Part shown: positions 58,304 to 64,000 of the stretch, piece by piece | How positions within the stretch are numbered: the stretch's first letter is position 1 | How the letters are laid out: every line of letters begins with the position of its first letter | Assembly: GCA_020747065.1 (NCBI GenBank) | Contig: JAGMVK010000009.1 | Coordinates: 1,116,001 to 1,180,000 of the forward strand | Reading direction: 5' to 3' | Source: Cadophora sp. MPI-SDFR-AT-0126 | Lineage: Eukaryota; Ascomycota; Leotiomycetes; Helotiales; Ploettnerulaceae | Length of the DNA: 64,000 nucleotides | The notes under the pieces: generated by a model | Told to the model about the DNA's origin: nothing | Database searches by the model: none | Seen by the model: only the letters and a program-made list of their open reading frames with translations | Made by a program: the position numbers and the translations under genes

Positions 58304-61257
58304 ATGTTATTCTCCCCGTCAGGGTCGCTGGTTCTCCTTGCAGGCTCCTTCGCGAGCCTCGCAACCGCCCAAAACGACGGCGATTTCTCTCCTCCAAGTT
58401 ACCCCTCACCATGGATGCGAGGCGGTAATGGCTGGCAAGATGCATACGCCAAAGCGCAGCAGTTCGTCAGTGGACTTACATTGCTGGAGAAAATTAACCT
58501 GACGACGGGTGTGGGCTGGGAGGGTGAAGCGTGTGTGGGTAACACGGGGTCGATTCCCAGATTGAATTTTGCGGGAATCTGTCTGCAGGATTCGCCATTG
58601 GGAATTAGATTTGGTGGGTTTCCTTTTCACTGATGCCAGTTTTGAGTGATCGCTGACGACTCTTCAAGCGGATCTGAACTCAGCTTTCCCATCTGGCATG
58701 AACGCCGCAGCAACATGGACAACCCGCCTCTTCAAATCTCGCGGCAACGCAATGGGTATGGAACATCGTGGGAAGGGAATTGATGTGCAATTGGGACCGG
58801 TAGCCGGACCATTGGGTCGCGTCCCTGCTGGTGGACGGAATTGGGAGGGTATGTTGCTCACTCTTCTCTGCCAAACTCGAAATTTGAAACATTGACTAAC
58901 AAACAATCTTCAGGATTCAGTCCCGATCCAGTCCTGACTGGAATCGCCATGGCCGAAACTATCAAGGGCATCCAAGATGCTGGTGTTGTTGCTTGCGCAA
59001 AGCATTATATCATGAATGAGCAGGAACATAACCGAGAACCGAGCGGGACTGTTAAGTTTGCGTACTCGGCGAATCTGGACGATAAGACAATGCATGAGTT
59101 GTATCTATGGCCATTTGCGGATTCTGTTCGTGCTGGTGTTGGATCCATCATGTGTTCGTACAATCAGGTACATCCTCCTCATTACATTCAGAAAATTCGC
59201 TTTTAACATGGGGATAGATCAACAACAGTTACGGCTCTCAAAACTCATATACATTGAATTACCTACTCAAGAACGAACTTGACTTCCAAGGATTCGGTTC
59301 GAATTTCCTTTCTTTCAATATTTCCCGTGCTAACTTCCTGCAGTTGTCAGCGATTGGTGGGCACAGCACACAGGCGTAGCTTCAGCCCTTGCCGGTCTCG
59401 ACATGACCATGGCAGGGGACCAGAATCTCGCATCTGGAAACACATGGTGGGGATCCAACCTCACAGCGGCTGTTCTGAACGGTACAATGCCTCAATGGCG
59501 TCTGGATGATATGGTGACGAGAATTATGTCGGCGTATTTCAAGGTTCGTCCTCCTCGCTCTCTTCTCATGACTAGCACACGTCTAACATCCAACCCAGGT
59601 TGGACGAGACACCGCTCGCGTTCCGACAAACTTCAACTCATGGTCCTCCGAAACATTCGGCTACATCCACCCGCAAGCCAATGAAGGCTACCAACAGATC
59701 AACTACCACGTCAACGTACAAGCAGACCATGCACGTCTCTGCCGCGAAATTGCAGGCGCGTCGACTGTCCTGCTGAAGAATGTTAATGGTGCGCTGCCAC
59801 TCAAGAGCCCTAAGAGCATTGCTGTTATTGGGGAGGATGCGCATGACAACCCGGGAGGGCCAAATTCGTGTGGTGATAGAGGGGTATGTTTATTCTCTTC
59901 CCAAATGATTTGCTACAATCTTCATCCTGATGCTGGGATGTTTTGCTGACGTCGCTAAATTCTTCAGTGCAACCGCGGCACACTCGCCATGGGATGGGGC
60001 TCAGGAACAGCCAACTTCCCCTACCTCATTGCCCCAAACACTGCTTTGAAGGAACAAGCAGCCCGTGACGGCACCAAATACACCAACGTGAGCGACAACT
60101 ACGATTTCGCCGCGGTCACGAAAGCAATTCAAGGCACCGACGCAGCCATCGTATTTGCCAACGCCGACTCAGGCGAAGCATACATCTCTGTAGACGGTAA
60201 CACGGGTGACAGGAACAATCTCACCCTCTGGGGCAACGGAGACGCCCTCATCGCACATGTCGCATCCCAACACCCTAACACCATCGTCGTGCTCCACACA
60301 GTTGGCGCCGTTATCGTCGAAGAATTCAAGAACCACCCCAACATCACAGCCCTACTCTGGGCCGGTCTCCCAGGCCAAGAATCTGGAAATGCAATCACGG
60401 ACATCCTGTACGGGAAGCGAAATCCATCTGCAAAGAGCGTGTTCACGTGGGGCAAGAAGCGCGAAGATTGGGGTGTGGATGTCATTTATACCGCCACTGC
60501 TGATCCGCCGCAATTGAATTTCAAAGAGGGGAACTTCATTGATTACAGGTACTTTGACGCGAATGGCATTGAACCAAGCTATGAGTTCGGTTTCGGACTT
60601 TCGTATACGACTTTTGCGTACTCGGATTTGAAAATCAGCAAGATGCAGCCGGGTCCGTATGAACCTACCAAAGGGATGACAAAGGCTGCCCCGACCTTTG
60701 GGACGATCGATTACGATGAGAGCAATGCAGAGTTCCCGCCAGGATTTCATGCCGTGAATAAGTATATATATCCGTACTTGAGTGCAGAGGTTCCGAGAAA
60801 TCAAGTGCAGGATTGGCCTGCAGGAAGTAGAGAGGGAACGCCGCAGCCGAAGTTGCCTGCTGGAGGGAGTGCGGGAGGAAACAGACAGCTGTATGATGTG
60901 CTGTATGTGGTCACTGCGACGGTGAAGAATACGGGAGGTGTGAAGGGTGTGGAGATTCCGCAATTGGTGAGTCTTTGTTTTCCATTTACCTTGATGCCGT
61001 CTTCGATGAGAGCATCTTCTGACATAGAATAGTATCTCTCTCTCGGCGCCCCAACAGACCCGAAAATCGTCCTCCGCGGCTTCGACGACCTCATCCTTGA
61101 TCCCAATGAAAGCGCAACCTTCGAGGTCAAGCTCACTAGACGAGATTTGAGTAACTGGGATACAGCAAGCCAGAACTGGGTTGTTAGCAATTATCCAAAG
61201 ACCGTGTATGTGGGTGGGAGTTCGAGGAATTTGCCCTTGAGTGGGGTCCTGGCTTGA
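58304..61257 (+). CDS. Secreted beta-glucosidase, glycoside hydrolase family 3
   Basis: Releases glucose from cellobiose and other beta-glucosides. Eight exons (58304-58613, 58669-58848, 58914-59167, 59218-59296, 59344-59543, 59599-59883, 59968-60966, 61033-61257) sum in phase to 843 aa, close to the about 860 aa of Aspergillus Bgl1-type enzymes. Signal peptide [22 protein letters not shown], then [39 protein letters not shown], the catalytic SDW motif in [28 protein letters not shown] and a C-terminal fibronectin-III-like domain ([13 protein letters not shown] to PLSGVLA). The start at 58304 is the ATG with a signal peptide; an upstream in-frame TTG is not used. Many Asn-X-Ser/Thr glycosylation sites. 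No lesion. Confidence 0.95.
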
Positions 61258-61542
61258 GTGGGAGTGGAAGAGCGGTTGAAAAGTTCAGTACCGAGAGAGA
61301 CATGACATGATGTATTGTTTAAATTTAAAATACTAAATCAAATGCATATTGCTGTGCTTGACTAGTCTCGCGCCGTGGTGTTCGGATGGTATTGTTGACA
61401 ATCTCGACCAGCTTCGCTCTCGCTTCGATCTTCGATTGCCCACGAGATGCGGAACCAGGCCCTCAAGATCCTCACTCATAAGTAGAGAGAATCTAAAGCA
61501 GCTATCTCCCAAGGTGAAAGGCCGCTCTCGTCCTCAATCTAT
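61258..61542. other. Convergent 3' region
   Basis: About 285 bp between stops of the beta-glucosidase and the epoxide hydrolase. No gene. Confidence 0.4.
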
Positions 61543-63446
61543 CTACGCCTTCCACACTTGCTTAATGAATTCCTCGACGTCACCAAGTAAGACCTTGGGT
61601 TGTTCGAGAGCTGCGAAATGTCCACCCTATCAATTCCTGTCAGCACCATTCGAAAACCCGTCACGTCCTACACTCTCTCCAAACAACGAAGAGGTTAACA
61701 GCAAGAAACCCACCTTTTCATGCTCACGATAAAACACCAATTCCCCTTCCGTCTCAGCCCAACTCTTCGGTACAGAAATAAGTTCTTTCGGGAAGTTCGA
61801 GAAGCCGAAGGGGACGCGGACTTTGGGCTCGGTTGGTTGCTGGGAAGGTGGGAGGAAGCGCTGTTCACAAAAAGTCTCAATCAGTAATCCAGTAATCCCC
61901 TTTTTGTAACATTGGAGGCGGAAATTTTAAGGATGTAAGGTGAGAGAACAAGACATACCCTGCGATAAGTGAAGATACTACTCTCGAAACTCTGTGTGAG
62001 CCAGTAGAGCATTACGCTCTCTAGGATCGTGAAGAGGCTTGGGTCGTGGTCGGTCCAGGAGAGGAATTTCTCGCCGATCCAGGCGAGGAGGGCGAGCGGG
62101 GAGGAGGAGAGGACGGCGCCGATTGTGGAGGGGCGGGTGCCGTGCATGTTGGCGTCTGGTTGTGGGGGGATGGAATGTTAGTTGGGGAGTGGGAGGTTTG
62201 AGGACGAGGAGGAGGAGGTAGGTAGGGCAAGGGGGGAAGGGGAGAAAAGCTTACAGCCAGAACCGGTACGCATGAATTCCTGACCGCGCTCAACCATTGC
62301 TTTTTCCTTTTCGGTGAGGGTCGATGGGTCGGTTCCGGCTGGGGGGGAGCCGATATAGTTGAAGTTTACGTGAACAGCTGAGAACTTTTGTTAGATTAGG
62401 TGTACAGGGCATTGAGGAGTCAAAGGGGATAGTGGAAATGTGAGAGAATAAGAATACGGAGGGAGAGGCATACCTTTGCAACTTGGGTAGTTGGAATCAC
62501 CTAGGAGTTTGACGACTCGACTGCCGATGTCGCCGCCCTTGGGATAAGTCAGCATCAATCAGAGTTATTTTTTTGCTCAGAGAGCGAAGATTCGCTCTGG
62601 AGATGATAATTTCGAACGCCAACGTTGGGAGTGAACCACTTTTTCGAGTGATCCATAATATGTCTGAGACAGAAGAGAGAATTAATGCTCACCTGCGCAA
62701 CGTAACCACCACCAAATCCCAAATCCAGCATCAATTGATTCATAACAGCCGCCACACTTCCAACATCAAAATCCACATCCAAAGGCGGTGGGCTTGAAAA
62801 TGAAATCCCCGGTAAACTCGGCACAATGACATGATACGGCAGATCCTTCGGATCAGGATACTTCTCTTTCAGAAGCGACAGGATGGGTAGAAATTCGAGG
62901 AAGCTGCCTGGCCAGCCGTGGAAGAGCGCAACGGGGATTGCTGATGGGTTGGTGGAGAAGAGGGCTACGAAGTGGATTGTGAGAGTCGTTGGTACGGTGA
63001 CGGGCTTGTTGGGGCTGGAGGGTGTGGGGATGGGTGTGTTGGGTGTGGTGACGGTTGTGGTGAAGTGGGGGAAGGTGTTGATGTGAGCTTCGGATTTCTT
63101 CCTAGGTGGTGTTAGGAGGTGGTAATAAGAATGAGATATATGCACCTCTCATTTGAGATTTGAAGAGGAGGTTATAAGAAATGTATCAGAACTCTTGAAC
63201 CAAGACAATTAACAGGACACACCAATCAAATTCCTCCAACCAAACCCTCTTCGCTTCAGTCAGCCAAGAAAGGCTTACACCATATCTTCGATCCTCTTGC
63301 TGATTCTCATACGTCTTCTTTGGAAGTCTAGATAGCTTCAAGAGTTGTTTGAATTCAGCAATCTCATCGTCTGGGATAGAGACTTTGAAGGGTTTGGGTC
63401 GCGTTTCCACGGATGCGGGGAGTGTTGAATAGAGCGGGGTGGCCAT
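61543..63446 (-). CDS. Epoxide hydrolase, microsomal (EHN) type
   Basis: An alpha/beta-hydrolase that opens epoxides to diols. Several exons on the minus strand were joined from 63446 to the stop at 61543: N-terminal EHN block (FKVSIPDDEIAEFKQLLKLSRLP), a TFPHF segment, the oxyanion HGWPGSFLEF, the nucleophile Asp in GGDIGSRVVKLLG, HVNFNYIGSPPAG, the YANMHGTRPSTIGA segment, and the C-terminal His in GGHFAALEQPKVLLGD. Junctions GCAG|GGC, AAAG|CTG, GGCT|ACG and AGG|CGC keep the phase. Length about 390-410 aa. An early Pro/Thr-rich insert after the TFPHF block is unusual (TTVTTPNTPIPTPSSPNK). No lesion found. No signal peptide. Confidence 0.88.
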
Positions 63447-64000
63447 TGTTGACTTGTGAATTAATATTTGAGGTTGTTGAGAGTAAGTTCTAAGACGTTC
63501 TCAATCTTCAGAAAGTATGCGATATCAGCAAGGAAATTCCCTCGGATCGAAGTGATGAAAGCTTGATCTTATATCTTCTTTATTGACGTGGTGGGGTCAC
63601 ACTAGCCTCGGAACGCTTACAAGCGAATTCGGCATTCCCTTCTCCACTTTGTCCATCCCGCTTGATGACAACATCATCGCACGCGATTTGCTTACCTATT
63701 CAGTCCGCCCATGTAAGCTTTGAGAGACTCATCTGCATCGATTATCAACAACTCCTGTATATTTCTCAGCTAAGCCGTCGCTGATCTCTGTCCTTGCAGC
63801 TGGAAGGGCGTCGGTCAGCTTCGACACGTGAAGCCAGACGATACTTTGAACCATGACCGTTCTATATACCTCATCGCATTTCCTGAATGCGCAATACATG
63901 AAGGTAGATGTGGGCTTAAGACCAACCTTCCGGTCGTTCGCCCACTTCAATCTTGGATCACAGAACTTCCATGAGAGAAAGTTGTTATCGTGCACGTGAC
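63447..64000. other. Upstream of epoxide hydrolase, window edge
   Basis: About 550 bp. A frame at 63729-63995 on the minus strand (88 aa) has no recognisable motif and may be chance or the edge of another gene. Confidence 0.35.

Overview
This is a 64 kb stretch of a filamentous ascomycete (Pezizomycotina) nuclear chromosome. Protein-coding genes are split by short introns (about 48-130 bp, GT-AG, with CTGAC/CTAAC-type branch sites), gene order is mixed on both strands, and families typical of these fungi are present: a CBM1-linked cellulase, a PDR/ABCG pump, fungal BAHD-type acyltransferases, 2EXR proteins, the Mtr-type amino-acid permease and MICOS subunit Mic27. The wall-degrading gene set and the look of several proteins suggest a plant-associated Leotiomycetes-like fungus, but that rank is an inference. 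I see no tRNA or rRNA gene, CRISPR array, transposase or provirus.

Layout. 0.3-4.2 kb: two secreted polysaccharide-degrading enzymes in tandem, a PL20 glucuronan lyase and a CBM1-GH5 endoglucanase. 4.5-18 kb: housekeeping genes: an HMCES/SRAP DNA-protein crosslink repair protein, a PIAS/SP-RING SUMO ligase, a Boi1/Boi2-type SH3-SAM-PH polarity protein and an Mtr-type amino-acid transporter. 18-22.6 kb: gene-poor, with one C2H2 zinc-finger protein. 22.6-32.5 kb: dense housekeeping: a Knr4/SUKH protein, Mic27 and Oct1 (divergent mitochondrial genes on a 226 bp promoter), cytosolic tyrosyl-tRNA synthetase and a chromate-type transporter.

33-56 kb is the accessory part. It opens with three orphan membrane-protein genes (two of similar topology), followed by a fungal lipocalin-like gene. 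Then comes a small-molecule modification and export group: BAHD acyltransferase 1, BAHD acyltransferase 2 sharing a promoter with a full-length PDR/ABCG transporter, and a cytochrome P450 with a single-nucleotide frameshift. An orphan Gly/Arg/Asn-tailed protein and two 2EXR paralogues (one decayed) are interspersed. No polyketide, peptide or terpene synthase is visible here, so the group looks like a tailoring, detoxification or self-protection module. 58-63.5 kb: a secreted GH3 beta-glucosidase and a microsomal-type epoxide hydrolase.

How they fit: PL20, GH5 and GH3 form a carbohydrate-degrading set at the two ends of the window. The central BAHD/BAHD/PDR/P450 genes plausibly acylate, oxidise and export a hydrophobic compound, their own or foreign. 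All exon models were built by hand from reading-frame continuity and splice signals; phases were summed for most genes, and the models marked uncertain are noted.
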